Positions 36,499 to 45,897 of a DNA stretch of 64,000 bases are shown piece by piece. The stretch is from positions 62,001 through 126,000 of the forward strand of contig CACKEY010000003.1 in assembly GCA_902599315.1 (NCBI GenBank), written 5' to 3'. The translations under genes were made by a program, and so were the position numbers. Below the pieces are notes generated by a model, which was not told where the DNA came from, did no database searches, and saw nothing but the letters and a program-made list of their open reading frames with translations. Each line of letters opens with the position of its first letter. Positions within the stretch are counted from its first letter, which is position 1. The stretch comes from an uncultured SAR86 cluster bacterium. Lineage in GTDB: Bacteria > Pseudomonadota > Gammaproteobacteria > Magnimaribacterales > D2472.

Positions 36499-39400
36499 AT
36501 GAAATCATTACGTAACTTTTTTATGATTGCATCTTTGATTGCGATCCCAGCCTTAGGACAAGAACTTACTTCAGATATTACTGGTGTAGTTAGTGACTCT
36601 TCTGGAACTCCCTTAAGCGGTGCTAGTGTAACTGTAACTTACACACCTACAAATTCAACCTTTTCAAGAACAACAAGTTCAACTGGAAGGTTTAATGCTG
36701 GTGGTTTAAAGCCTGGTGGTCCATATGAAGTAACTGTAAGATCAGGTCAATATAATTCTGAGACTGTATCAGGAATCACTCTCATTGTTGGAGATACAAA
36801 AAGAATTAATTTTGTCCTAGAAACAATCGATGAGGTGGTGGTAGTTGCATCAGCTGGAACAACTCTTGATACCGGTTATGGTTTTGGAACTGCATTAACT
36901 TCAAAGGATATTGAACAAACTGCTTCAGTACAAAGAGATTTAAAAGATTTTATTAGATTGAACCCGCTCGTTTCTCTCGATGATGCCGAAGAGAATTACG
37001 AGGCTATTTCTATTGCAGGAGCTCATCCTCGAACAAACGATCTGAGGGTAGATGGAGTATCTTTTAATGACGATTTTGGCTTAAATGCCAATGGGTATCC
37101 CTCTCAAAGAAGTCCAATTTCGCTTAATGCTATTGAACAGCTTGCGGTAAAAGTAGCACCAGCTTCTGTAGAGTATTCTGGTTTTAGAGGTGGTGTAATT
37201 GAAGTTATTACAAAATCAGGAACCAATGAATTTACCGGAGAGGTGTTTAGCTATGATAGAGGAGATTCATTCATGGGTGACGAATCAAATGGCGACGTCT
37301 ATACGTTTGATTTAGATGATACTTCAGAAGGTTTTGCTTTTGGTGGACCAATTATAAAAGATAAGGCTTTCTTTTATGTTACATACGAAGAAGCTGAGAT
37401 TTCAAAACCAATCACACACGGGCCAATAGGCTCAGGTCTTCCTAATAACATCAGAATTACAACCGATGAAGTTGCCAATATTAGACAAATTACCCAGGAT
37501 GTATATGGTTTTGATCCGTTGGGCTATACCAGTTCAAATGTATCCATGCAAGAATTTACAACTGTAAGATTAGATCTTGATTTAAATGATGCACATAGAT
37601 TGACTGTCAACTACAAAGAAGTTGACAGCAGCAAACTTAATGGAGCTAACAACAGCTCAAGCACTATGACTTTTTCTTCTGCAGAGTATCAAAAGGGTGA
37701 AGTAACTGAAACCACTGGCATGCTTTTGGTGTCGAATTGGTCCGATGATTTCATTACAGAATTTAGTTACTCAACCAAAGAACAACTTACATCGCAAATG
37801 TCTCCAGTAGGTCAGGGGCTTCCTTTTTTTCAAATTAATGATTGCGGTGCACAAGGTATAAGATGTGAATTAGGACCAGATATATTTAGATCAGCTAATC
37901 AATTAGCCACTGAAACAACTTTCACTAAACTAAAAGGTACTTATTACATGGGTAATCATAAGTTTACCTTTGGGTATGAAAATAAATTATGGGATATTTA
38001 TAATGTATTCATTGAAGCACAGGATGGCGGATATGAATTTGAAGGTATAGCTAATTATCAGGCGCAAATTGCTTCAAGCTTTGAACATCAAAATTCAAGA
38101 ACTCTATCCGAACAAGGCGGCGCTGCTGTGTTTGAGTACTATTTAGATTCTTTTTATATACAAGATGAAATAGATATTTCTGAAAAACTAAATGTTTTGG
38201 TTGGTGTTCGATATGATGAATTCGACTCCGACGACTCACCAGCTGTTAACCAAGGATTTGTAGATACATATGGATTTGCAAATGGCGGTATCGCTGGAAC
38301 TAATCTGATTAATTACAGGTTAAGTTTTGATTATGAAATTGATGAGGTCAGCAGATTAAAGGGTTTATTTGGAACTTTTTCTTCTAAGTTACCTACGGTT
38401 TGGATATCAAATGCCTACACCAATGATGGGGTCAGAATTGCTACATACAATCAAGCAAATGCAGCTGCTGGCTGTAACCCTTTAGTGGGCGTAACAACAA
38501 CCATGCCTGCTTGTGTTAATGATGCAATTACAAATGCTCCACTTCTTGCAGCTAAAGTTGACTTTATCGCACCAAGTTTTGAATGGCCTGAGACTCAGAC
38601 ATTCAACCTAACATATGAGAGAGAAATGGGTGACTGGCTACTTACATCTACTTACTTAAACTCTAAGCAAGATGAGGCAAATTACAGAATTCTAGATGCT
38701 GGTACTGGCATTATAGGAGATAGGGCTTTACCTGCAGTTCTTACCGCACCGGATGGAAGACCAATACTAAGTCAATCTGAGTCGCAGTTTAAGACCACAA
38801 AGTTTGGTTTGTATACTAATAGCGGTGCTCAGCGTGAAGTTTTCTCAGTTCAAATGTCAAGGTTTTTTAATGATGGTGAGGGAGCATTCTCTATTGGATA
38901 TACTCATCAAAATATCGACATGATATGTAGTATGCAATCTTCTACATCGCATTCAAATTATGGAAAATGTCCTGGATCAGATTTCCAGTATAGACCTGCT
39001 TCAAGATCAATCTATGAAACTGAGCATAGACTTTTCGCAACTCTATCATCAACGCATTACTTCTTTGGTCCCGAAAGTCCAACCACTTTTAATCTTTTCT
39101 TTGAAAGAAAATCTGGCCTACCTGGAACACTAACCTTTGACACTTTTTCAAGCCCAGGCAGATATCAAACTCAAGCATTCGGTCATGAGAGAAGAACTAA
39201 TGATGACAGTGCGCAACTTTTATATATACCCAGTGGTGTAGATGATCCTTTGGTTTGTTTCGTTTCTTGTACATCTCCTGATCTTGCAGTAGCTGGTGAG
39301 ATTTTAGATCTACTCTACAACACTTATGGTCTCGCTAATTATGCAGGTCAAATTGTTCCTCCTGGAGCATTTGAATTCCCATATCAAACTACATTGGATC

Positions 39401-39708
39401 TTAAAATCACGCAGGTTCTTCCTGGATTTAGAGATGATGATGAGTTTGTTATCTCACTGGGAATCGAAAATTTACTCAACTTAATTGATGATAATGAGGG
39501 TGAGATTTTCTACGGTGATTTCACGGGTAAAATTCCAGTCTTAGATTTTCAACTGACATCAGATCTATCTAGGTACATTTATGGAAACAGCAGAGGAGCT
39601 GATTATGCATTTAGATATAATCCAAATGATCCTTTTGATTTGAGCAAATCTGCAGTGAATAGTATTTGGAGAGCTCAATTAGGATTCACTTATAGATTTT
39701 CGCTATAA
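36499..39708 (+). CDS. TonB-dependent receptor, Oar-like, with carboxypeptidase-regulatory domain
   Basis: A 1069-residue outer-membrane receptor. A signal peptide (to PALG-Q) is followed by a CarboxypepD_reg-like beta-sandwich (DITGVVSDSSGTPLSGASVT, TSSTGRFNAGGLKPGG). A TonB-box-like DEVVVVAS, a plug (SIAGAHPRTNDLRVDG, EVITKSGTNEFTGEVF) and a long barrel ending LGFTYRFSL with terminal aromatic pattern come next. The Oar group imports or exports large substrates such as peptides or glycans. AGAGGAAA precedes the ATG. A strong terminator follows, so it is a single-gene unit. The substrate is unknown. Confidence 0.9.
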   Translation: MKSLRNFFMIASLIAIPALGQELTSDITGVVSDSSGTPLSGASVTVTYTPTNSTFSRTTSSTGRFNAGGLKPGGPYEVTVRSGQYNSETVSGITLIVGDTKRINFVLETIDEVVVVASAGTTLDTGYGFGTALTSKDIEQTASVQRDLKDFIRLNPLVSLDDAEENYEAISIAGAHPRTNDLRVDGVSFNDDFGLNANGYPSQRSPISLNAIEQLAVKVAPASVEYSGFRGGVIEVITKSGTNEFTGEVFSYDRGDSFMGDESNGDVYTFDLDDTSEGFAFGGPIIKDKAFFYVTYEEAEISKPITHGPIGSGLPNNIRITTDEVANIRQITQDVYGFDPLGYTSSNVSMQEFTTVRLDLDLNDAHRLTVNYKEVDSSKLNGANNSSSTMTFSSAEYQKGEVTETTGMLLVSNWSDDFITEFSYSTKEQLTSQMSPVGQGLPFFQINDCGAQGIRCELGPDIFRSANQLATETTFTKLKGTYYMGNHKFTFGYENKLWDIYNVFIEAQDGGYEFEGIANYQAQIASSFEHQNSRTLSEQGGAAVFEYYLDSFYIQDEIDISEKLNVLVGVRYDEFDSDDSPAVNQGFVDTYGFANGGIAGTNLINYRLSFDYEIDEVSRLKGLFGTFSSKLPTVWISNAYTNDGVRIATYNQANAAAGCNPLVGVTTTMPACVNDAITNAPLLAAKVDFIAPSFEWPETQTFNLTYEREMGDWLLTSTYLNSKQDEANYRILDAGTGIIGDRALPAVLTAPDGRPILSQSESQFKTTKFGLYTNSGAQREVFSVQMSRFFNDGEGAFSIGYTHQNIDMICSMQSSTSHSNYGKCPGSDFQYRPASRSIYETEHRLFATLSSTHYFFGPESPTTFNLFFERKSGLPGTLTFDTFSSPGRYQTQAFGHERRTNDDSAQLLYIPSGVDDPLVCFVSCTSPDLAVAGEILDLLYNTYGLANYAGQIVPPGAFEFPYQTTLDLKITQVLPGFRDDDEFVISLGIENLLNLIDDNEGEIFYGDFTGKIPVLDFQLTSDLSRYIYGNSRGADYAFRYNPNDPFDLSKSAVNSIWRAQLGFTYRFSL

Positions 39709-39723
39709 GTTTGTTTATACAAT

Positions 39724-39756
39724 AAAAAAAGGGCGGTTATACCGCCTTTTTTTTTG
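39724..39756 (+). terminator. Intrinsic terminator after the TonB receptor
   Basis: GGCGGT and ACCGCC form a 6-base stem with loop TAT, extended by G-T and A-T pairs, followed by nine T residues. The flanking A run makes it potentially bidirectional. It lies 15 bases after the receptor stop codon. Confidence 0.9.
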
Positions 39757-39770
39757 TTAAAATAATTTTA

Positions 39771-40676
39771 ATGTCATTTAATTCAATTCCAGTCTTTTCA
39801 ATGCCAGACATTGAAAATCGAAATCAAGAGACCATTGATAGTCTTTATGAGGCGCTAACTACCCACGGATTTTTCACAATAACAGATCATGGCATTAAGG
39901 ATGAGGTTTTAGCTTCTAGCTATAAAGTAAGTAAAGAATTTTTTGATCTTTCTGAAGATATAAAAAATAACTATGCTCACCCTGAAGTAGCAGGCGCAAG
40001 GGGATACACGCCATTTGGAAAAGAAACAGCTGTTGGTGAAAAAACTCCTGATTTAAAAGAATTTTGGCATCATGGCCCAGTCATTGATGAATCGTTTGAT
40101 GATAGAGTTCCTAAAAACATATTTGTTTCCGAGCTTGCAGATTTTAATGGCCAATTTGATCTGCTATTCAATCAACTTAATATGCTTGGAATAAAGGTTT
40201 TAAGCGCTATAGCAGTTATCCTAGGCAAGGATCCAGATTTTTTTAATAACTGGGCTTTAAAAGGTAACTCAATATTAAGATTAATTCATTATCCACCTAT
40301 TAATGATAATACAAACATCATGCGAGCAAGAGCTCATGCGGATATAAATTTAATCACTTTATTAGTTGGTGCTGAGGAGTCTGGCCTTGAAGTTCAACAC
40401 CCCTCTGGTGGATGGATACCAATTCAGGCAAGGAGTAAATCAATAGTTTGCAATATTGGAGATATGATGCAGTTAGTTACACGTTCTAAACTAAAAAGCA
40501 CTAGCCATCGTGTTGTTGATCACAATATTGATAAATCTTCGTCCCGTTATAGCATGCCTTTCTTTCTCCATCCTTCACCTGATATAGAACTGTGTTCCAT
40601 CGTTGATGATTCACCTGAGTCTATAAGCGCTCATGACTTCCTAGAGGAGAGACTCAGAGCAATTAAGCTATACTAA
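39771..40676 (+). CDS. 2-oxoglutarate/Fe(II) oxygenase, isopenicillin N synthase family
   Basis: A 301-residue double-stranded beta-helix oxygenase. The N-terminal DIOX_N region is GFFTITDHGIKDEV. Iron ligands are His189 and Asp191 (HADINLITLLVGA) and His246 (STSHRVVDH). Arg258 in the following SRYSMPFF binds 2-oxoglutarate. GARGYTPFGKETA is typical of the family. No signal peptide. It lies between the receptor terminator and a nucleoside transporter gene (3-base gap). Substrate unknown. Confidence 0.9.
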   Translation: MSFNSIPVFSMPDIENRNQETIDSLYEALTTHGFFTITDHGIKDEVLASSYKVSKEFFDLSEDIKNNYAHPEVAGARGYTPFGKETAVGEKTPDLKEFWHHGPVIDESFDDRVPKNIFVSELADFNGQFDLLFNQLNMLGIKVLSAIAVILGKDPDFFNNWALKGNSILRLIHYPPINDNTNIMRARAHADINLITLLVGAEESGLEVQHPSGGWIPIQARSKSIVCNIGDMMQLVTRSKLKSTSHRVVDHNIDKSSSRYSMPFFLHPSPDIELCSIVDDSPESISAHDFLEERLRAIKLY

Positions 40677-40679
40677 ATC

Positions 40680-41945
40680 ATGACAATAATATCGATAATT
40701 CAAATTGTTATTGGTTTTATAGGTCTTGTTTTGATTGCCATACCTTTTTCACAAAACATAAGATCAATTAACTATAAACATATTCTTGCTGCGATATTTC
40801 TTCAAATTGTTTTAGCTTTTGCTCTTCTAAAGATACCTTTCATTGTTCAAATTTTTGCATATCTTTCTGAGGGTGTTACTGCATTGCAGTTAGCTACTCA
40901 GGAGGGAGCTGAATTTGTATTTGGCTATCTTAGCAATGGCTCATTGTCTCCGTTTGAAAAATCTGGACAAGGAAATGCAATGATATTTGCATTCCAAATT
41001 TTACCTTTGATCATTGTAATATCTAGTCTTTCCGCATTGCTTTGGTTTTGGAATATATTGCCACTAATTATTCGGTCAATATCCAAAATATTTGAAAAAT
41101 TGTTTAATATTGGCGGCCCCATTGGATTGGGAGCAACTGCAAATATCATTATGGGTCAAGTTGAAGCACCCCTTCTTGTAAGACCATATTTATCTAGGAT
41201 GAGCGAGAAAGAATTATTAATTTTGATGACTGCAGGTATGTCCACTGTATCTGGATCTATCATGATTGCGTTAGTATCAATGCTATATCCTCAATTTCCA
41301 GATATAAATCTAATTCAGCATCTAGTTTCAGCCTCAATTTTATCTATACCAGCAGCAATAATGTATGCCAATATTATGATCCCGTCTTCAAAGATAACTA
41401 ATTTTGACGGAAGCTCTGTGCCTAAGGTTTATGACAGTTCTATGGATGCAATTACTAGGGGTACAAGGGATGGTCTTGAAATTTGTTTGAATGTTGCAGC
41501 TATATTAATTGCTTTCATTGCCCTTGTTTCGTTACTTAACTCAATTCTTGGGATTGCAGGAAACTGGATCGGACTTAATGATTTATCTCTACAATTAATT
41601 TTAGGCTATATTTTCTTTCCGATTGTTTGGTTGATGGGGGTGCCTACATCAGAAGCATTGGTAGGAGCTGAATTATTGGGTTTAAAAACTGCTCTTAATG
41701 AATTTGTAGCTTATGGCGCACTTGCAAATATTGAACCAGATTTATTGTCTGATAAATCAAAACTTATTATTCTTTATGGCTTATGTGGGTTTGCTAATTT
41801 TTCTTCGGTTGGAATCCTTGTAACTGGAATTAGTGCAATGGCACCTGAAAGAAAAAATGATTTAATTAAAGTATCTTTGAAAGCTCTTATTGGAGCAACT
41901 CTTGCATCATGTATGACTGGATTAGTCATAGGCTTACTAATTTAG
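40680..41945 (+). CDS. NupC family concentrative nucleoside transporter
   Basis: A 421-residue membrane protein of the CNT family, which imports nucleosides with protons or sodium. FGYLSNGS, GGPIGLGATANIIMGQVEAPLLVRPYL (the G-Q-E nucleoside site lies in the second part), MTAGMSTVSGSIM and the C-terminal LCGFANFSSVGILVTG are diagnostic. It follows the oxygenase gene directly. Its stop overlaps the convergent TspO gene by 9 bases. It adds a route to carbon, nitrogen and phosphorus-poor nucleosides. Confidence 0.93.
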   Translation: MTIISIIQIVIGFIGLVLIAIPFSQNIRSINYKHILAAIFLQIVLAFALLKIPFIVQIFAYLSEGVTALQLATQEGAEFVFGYLSNGSLSPFEKSGQGNAMIFAFQILPLIIVISSLSALLWFWNILPLIIRSISKIFEKLFNIGGPIGLGATANIIMGQVEAPLLVRPYLSRMSEKELLILMTAGMSTVSGSIMIALVSMLYPQFPDINLIQHLVSASILSIPAAIMYANIMIPSSKITNFDGSSVPKVYDSSMDAITRGTRDGLEICLNVAAILIAFIALVSLLNSILGIAGNWIGLNDLSLQLILGYIFFPIVWLMGVPTSEALVGAELLGLKTALNEFVAYGALANIEPDLLSDKSKLIILYGLCGFANFSSVGILVTGISAMAPERKNDLIKVSLKALIGATLASCMTGLVIGLLI

Positions 41946-42368
41946 CCATATAATCGACGCATTTAAAAAAGCTGCGAAAATTAGCCATAAAAAATAAGGT
42001 AGATACAGATAAAATAAAACACTAGATTGATTTTTTATAATATTTAATATTCTATGGTTTAAATAAATCAGAATACCTATATCGACAAATGCTATTACAG
42101 GAGCTTGAAAAAAAAAGAATATCCAAGACCAAGCTGCATTAAGTATTAATTGAAAAATAAAGATAGAACTAATTTTATCTGCAACTCTAAAAGAAACAAA
42201 AGCCATCATTATGTATAGAATTGGCCAAACAATTCCAAAAACATAACTTGGTGGATTCAATGGACTTTTAATCAGTTCTGTATACCAATCATCAGAACCT
42301 ATATAAGTATTTGCAAGGGATCCTATAACTGATGTTAGGACAACCATAATTGGCAGAATATATTTCAT
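41937..42368 (-). CDS. tspO: TspO/MBR family membrane protein
   Basis: A 143-residue five-helix membrane protein of the TspO/peripheral benzodiazepine receptor family. The SPLNPPSYVFGIVWPILYIMM signature and LNAAWSWIFF are clear. I start it at ATG 42368 (MKYILPIMVV), 4 bases after the FabH-like gene; a longer frame to 42419 would overlap that gene and adds a charged head atypical of TspO. The family binds porphyrins and related tetrapyrroles. The match is partial in the loop regions. Confidence 0.85.
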   Translation of the reverse strand: MKYILPIMVVLTSVIGSLANTYIGSDDWYTELIKSPLNPPSYVFGIVWPILYIMMAFVSFRVADKISSIFIFQLILNAAWSWIFFFFQAPVIAFVDIGILIYLNHRILNIIKNQSSVLFYLYLPYFLWLIFAAFLNASIIWLN

Positions 42369-42372
42369 TTTC

Positions 42373-43485
42373 TCAGGCTTTTTCAAGCAATATTGAGCAA
42401 ATTGAATATCCAGCTCCAAAAGAGCAAATAATCCCTTTTTGACCTTCCTCTAATTGATTGTATTTATGAAAAGCTATTATCGACCCTGCGGAACTTGTAT
42501 TTGCATATTCATCAAGAACAATTGGGGCTCGATCAGAAGCAAAATCATCACCCAACAACTTTTTAATTACATAGGCATTCATATTAATGTTTGCTTGATG
42601 GAGCCAATACCTCTCTATATCTTGTGGTGATAGATTTTGCTCATTGAGTTGATCTAAAATTAGCGAGGATACAAATGGCATTACCTCTTTAAATACACGT
42701 CTTCCATTTTGAAAGAAAAGTTGTTCTGATTCAGAATAATCTTTATCTTCAATAGTATTCATATAACCAAAATTATTTCTTATATTGTTTGAAAATGAAG
42801 TTTTAAGTTTTGTATCAATAATCTTGAATTTATTTTCTGCTTTAGAAGCCTTTTCAATAACAACTGCTGTGCAAACATCTCCAAATATAAAATGTCCGTC
42901 TCTATTTTTAAAATTGTTATGCCCAGAAGTTATTTCAGGACTAATTACAAGAATTTTTGACGATTTTCCAGCTTTTATCTCAGCATAAGCATTGCTAATT
43001 CCGAAAGTAGAGGCTGAGCAGCCAACCATCATATCGTAAGCAAAGCCTTCGATGCCTAATTCATTTTGAACTTCAATAGCAACCGCAGGATATGCTCTTT
43101 GAAGGTTCGCAGCAGAAACAATCACGCAATCGATGTCAGCAGCATTTAAATTTGCATCTTTTAATGCTTGCTTAGCAGCTTTTACACATACTTCTGCTGA
43201 AAATGATAATTCGTCATCAGTTCTTGCTTTAATTAAAGGCTTCATTCGTTGCGGATTTAACAGAGAATCCTTTTCAATGACATATCTACTTTTTATGCCT
43301 GATGCCTTAACAATAAACTCACTGGATGAGTGCTCTAAGGGAATAATAGATCCATTTTCAATCTGATCTGCATTTTCTGCATTAAATAAGTCAACGTATT
43401 TATTGAATGATTCTACTAGTTCATCATTAGATATTTTATGAGGAGGAGTCCAAACTCCAGTTCCTGAAATATATATATCTTCCAT
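42373..43485 (-). CDS. Beta-ketoacyl-ACP synthase III (FabH-like)
   Basis: A 370-residue thiolase-fold condensing enzyme with the full KAS III triad: Cys156 (MMVGCSASTFG), His296 (YWLHQANINMN) and Asn329 (EYANTSSAGS). It is about 50 residues longer than housekeeping FabH, with extra sequence at residues 35-95, like the long FabH homologues of pseudomonads. It may condense a longer or CoA-bound acyl primer rather than acetyl-CoA. Divergent from a lipase gene 17 bases away, which may supply fatty acids; that link is inferred. Confidence 0.88.
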   Translation of the reverse strand: MEDIYISGTGVWTPPHKISNDELVESFNKYVDLFNAENADQIENGSIIPLEHSSSEFIVKASGIKSRYVIEKDSLLNPQRMKPLIKARTDDELSFSAEVCVKAAKQALKDANLNAADIDCVIVSAANLQRAYPAVAIEVQNELGIEGFAYDMMVGCSASTFGISNAYAEIKAGKSSKILVISPEITSGHNNFKNRDGHFIFGDVCTAVVIEKASKAENKFKIIDTKLKTSFSNNIRNNFGYMNTIEDKDYSESEQLFFQNGRRVFKEVMPFVSSLILDQLNEQNLSPQDIERYWLHQANINMNAYVIKKLLGDDFASDRAPIVLDEYANTSSAGSIIAFHKYNQLEEGQKGIICSFGAGYSICSILLEKA

Positions 43486-43502
43486 ATCTTTCCCCTTGTT
43501 AC

Positions 43503-44441
43503 ATGTTATTTTATAGTCTTATGGAGAAAATACCATTAGATACAATATCGGGATCAAATCACTTATTTGATCTTTATCATTCAACTGCTGCTGATGTTAT
43601 CGGCTTAATTCAAATATCTCATGGCATGGCAGAGCATAAGAGGAGATACATAGATTTTATAAATTTTTTTAACGCATATGGCTATCACGTAGTTATATAT
43701 GATCACAGAGGTCATGGTGATAGGATTATTGATAAAAAGATTGGATTTTTTGATAATGCTAATGGGTGGGAATTAGTTGTTATGGATTTGATTACAGTTC
43801 ACGAAGAAACTAATAAACTTTTCCCTAAAATTCCAAAAATTTTATTAGGTCATAGCATGGGCTCTTGGATAGGTTTAGCAGCTATGCAAAAAAAGTCTTC
43901 TTTTGATGCAGCTTTGATATCTGGATCAAGCTATCCAAACACGATCCAGACCGCATTACAAAAAATATTTTTAAACTTTGAAACATTAAGGCTTGGAAAA
44001 GATGGCTATAGTAAATTTTTACATAAAATTATATTTGGAGGTTTTAATTCAAAATTTAGAGATGTAGAAACTCCTAATGACTGGCTTACCGGAGACAGAA
44101 TGAGCGTGGATAATTATACAAAAGATCCACTTTGTGGCTTTGTTGTCTCAAATCAACTATGGACTGATGTTATCTATGGAATAGAGGAGGTTTTTAAGAA
44201 AAAAAATTTGAAATTATTAGATAAAGAAATTCCTTTACTAGTTTTTTCTGGCACTAAGGATCCTGTTAGTAATATGGGTAAGGGCGCAGTAAAATTGCAT
44301 GAATGTTTAAAAAATTTTAAATGCAATTCAGAGCTTTATCTAATTGAAGGAGCTAGACATGAAACTCTTAATGAAACTGATAAGATGAAAACTTATAATT
44401 ACATCCTAGATTTTTTAATGAACAGACTTCATGGAAGATGA
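43503..44441 (+). CDS. Alpha/beta hydrolase, monoacylglycerol lipase-like
   Basis: A 312-residue alpha/beta hydrolase. The nucleophile elbow GHSMGSW holds Ser118. ISHGMAEHKRRYIDFINFFN and YDHRGHGD (oxyanion and early strands) match the lysophospholipase/monoglyceride lipase group (Hydrolase_4). The Asp and His are likely in GTKDPVS and GARHETLNE. No signal peptide. An alternative ATG lies at 43521. It overlaps the next SDR gene by 4 bases. Confidence 0.87.
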   Translation: MLFYSLMEKIPLDTISGSNHLFDLYHSTAADVIGLIQISHGMAEHKRRYIDFINFFNAYGYHVVIYDHRGHGDRIIDKKIGFFDNANGWELVVMDLITVHEETNKLFPKIPKILLGHSMGSWIGLAAMQKKSSFDAALISGSSYPNTIQTALQKIFLNFETLRLGKDGYSKFLHKIIFGGFNSKFRDVETPNDWLTGDRMSVDNYTKDPLCGFVVSNQLWTDVIYGIEEVFKKKNLKLLDKEIPLLVFSGTKDPVSNMGKGAVKLHECLKNFKCNSELYLIEGARHETLNETDKMKTYNYILDFLMNRLHGR

Positions 44442-45202
44442 TGGATTTAGATAATAAAGTTTCTCTAGTTACAGGTGCAGGTCAAGGCATCGGTGAAGGT
44501 ATAGCTAAAAACCTTGCTTCAAAAGGATCAAAGGTTATTGTTGTAGATCTTAATCAGCAATCATCAGAAAATGTGGCTGAGGAAATTAATGCCAAATTTC
44601 CAAATTCTGCATTTAGTTTTCAAGCAGATCTTACTAATTCAGATGAGATTGAATCTATGCTTGAATTTGGTATTGTAAAATTTAATAAGATTGATTGTAT
44701 TTGTAATAATGCTGCTTCTTCAAAAGGCATTGGTCCTGTTGAGAATTACTCTCTTGAAGATGTTCAAGCAACACTTGATTTAACATTTACTTCTCTATGG
44801 AAGTGCCTTCAAGCGGAAATAAGATTTTTAAAGCAGCAAGCTATTTCAGCCTCAGTTGTAAATATTTCATCTAATTCAGCTATAAAAGGATATGCATTTA
44901 ATTCAATATATGCCGCAAGTAAGGCAGCAGTAAATAATTTAACACAATCAATTGCAAAAGAGATTGCAAGAAATAACATAAGAGTTAATGCTGTATCACC
45001 CGGAACAATAAATACACCTGGTGTAAGAGAATATTTTAAAGCTGAACCAAAAGCTAAAGAAATGCTTGAAAAATCCTCCTTGTTAAGAAGAATCGGTGAA
45101 CCAGAGGAGGTTGGGGAATTGGTTTCATTTCTTTTGTCTGATAGATCCTCTTTCATCACTGGGCAAATTATTTCAGTTGATGGAGGCGCTTCAATTAATT
45201 AA
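44438..45202 (+). CDS. Short-chain dehydrogenase/reductase
   Basis: A 254-residue classical SDR: TGAGQGIGEGIA, NNAASSKGIG in place of the usual NNAG, catalytic Ser in ISSNSAIKG and YAASKAAVNN. The C-terminal ITGQIISVDGGASIN is the usual ending. Its ATG lies in the lipase stop, so the two are coupled. It is followed 5 bases later by a phage-type nuclease gene. Specificity unknown. Confidence 0.85.
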   Translation: MMDLDNKVSLVTGAGQGIGEGIAKNLASKGSKVIVVDLNQQSSENVAEEINAKFPNSAFSFQADLTNSDEIESMLEFGIVKFNKIDCICNNAASSKGIGPVENYSLEDVQATLDLTFTSLWKCLQAEIRFLKQQAISASVVNISSNSAIKGYAFNSIYAASKAAVNNLTQSIAKEIARNNIRVNAVSPGTINTPGVREYFKAEPKAKEMLEKSSLLRRIGEPEEVGELVSFLLSDRSSFITGQIISVDGGASIN

Positions 45203-45207
45203 ATCTA

Positions 45208-45897
45208 ATGTATAAAAATAAATATATTTACCCCGAATTAGTTAGGGTAGAAAAAAATGATGTTAGATATTATCGAGATTCTAAAGAAAATCTAGTTCCT
45301 TCAGTCACAACTATTCTTTCAGCAACTGGTGATAAAAGCGGTCTTGATGCCTGGAGGCGGCGCGTTGGACCAAAGGCAGCAAGAGCTGTTGTCGATGAGG
45401 CTACAACGATAGGAACCGCGGTTCACCTCGCAATTGAGAACTACCTATATGGTAAAGATTGGAAAAACTTCACGGATGATAAAATGGGCTTGATGTCTCA
45501 ACAAATTGCTCAGAGGTTTATTGATGATTGTCTTAATGATATAGATGAAGTTTGGGGTCTAGAATCTGGTTTAGTTGTTGATGGATTATATGCTGGAACT
45601 GCAGACTGTATTGGCATGTTTAAAGGCAAGCCAACTATTATTGATTTTAAGACAGCAAAAAAAATTAAACGAAAAGATTGGATTGAAGATTATTTTTTAC
45701 AGGGAGCAGCTTATGCAAATGCTCATAATGTTATGCATGGAACTCAGATAAACTCCATTGCTATTTTAATGGTAGATAGAGATCTACTGTTTAAAGAATT
45801 TTTTGTTAGTGAGAATGAATTTGATAATTTCACTGATAAGTGGAAAAAAAGAATTATAGGTTACTATAAAACTCATGATGTTTTAGGGAGAGAATAA
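45208..45897 (+). CDS. PD-(D/E)XK exonuclease, MGME1/phage type
   Basis: A 229-residue RecB-family nuclease. The N-terminal LVPSVTTILSATGDKSGLDAW and GTAVHLAIENYL (His73) are the features of phage exonucleases related to mitochondrial MGME1. The catalytic set is Asp133 (GTADCIG), Asp146 and Lys148 (IIDFKTAKK) and Gln165/Tyr169 (LQGAAYA). It has no helicase domain. In T4-like marine phages such proteins process DNA; here it is a chromosomal gene packed between two SDR genes, ending one base before the next. No other phage gene is near. It may be a co-opted phage gene. Confidence 0.85.
   Translation: MYKNKYIYPELVRVEKNDVRYYRDSKENLVPSVTTILSATGDKSGLDAWRRRVGPKAARAVVDEATTIGTAVHLAIENYLYGKDWKNFTDDKMGLMSQQIAQRFIDDCLNDIDEVWGLESGLVVDGLYAGTADCIGMFKGKPTIIDFKTAKKIKRKDWIEDYFLQGAAYANAHNVMHGTQINSIAILMVDRDLLFKEFFVSENEFDNFTDKWKKRIIGYYKTHDVLGRE

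Noticed and set aside
42369..42419. Longer N terminus of TspO
   Set aside because: It would overlap the FabH-like gene and adds a charged, non-family head; ATG 42368 fits the family start.
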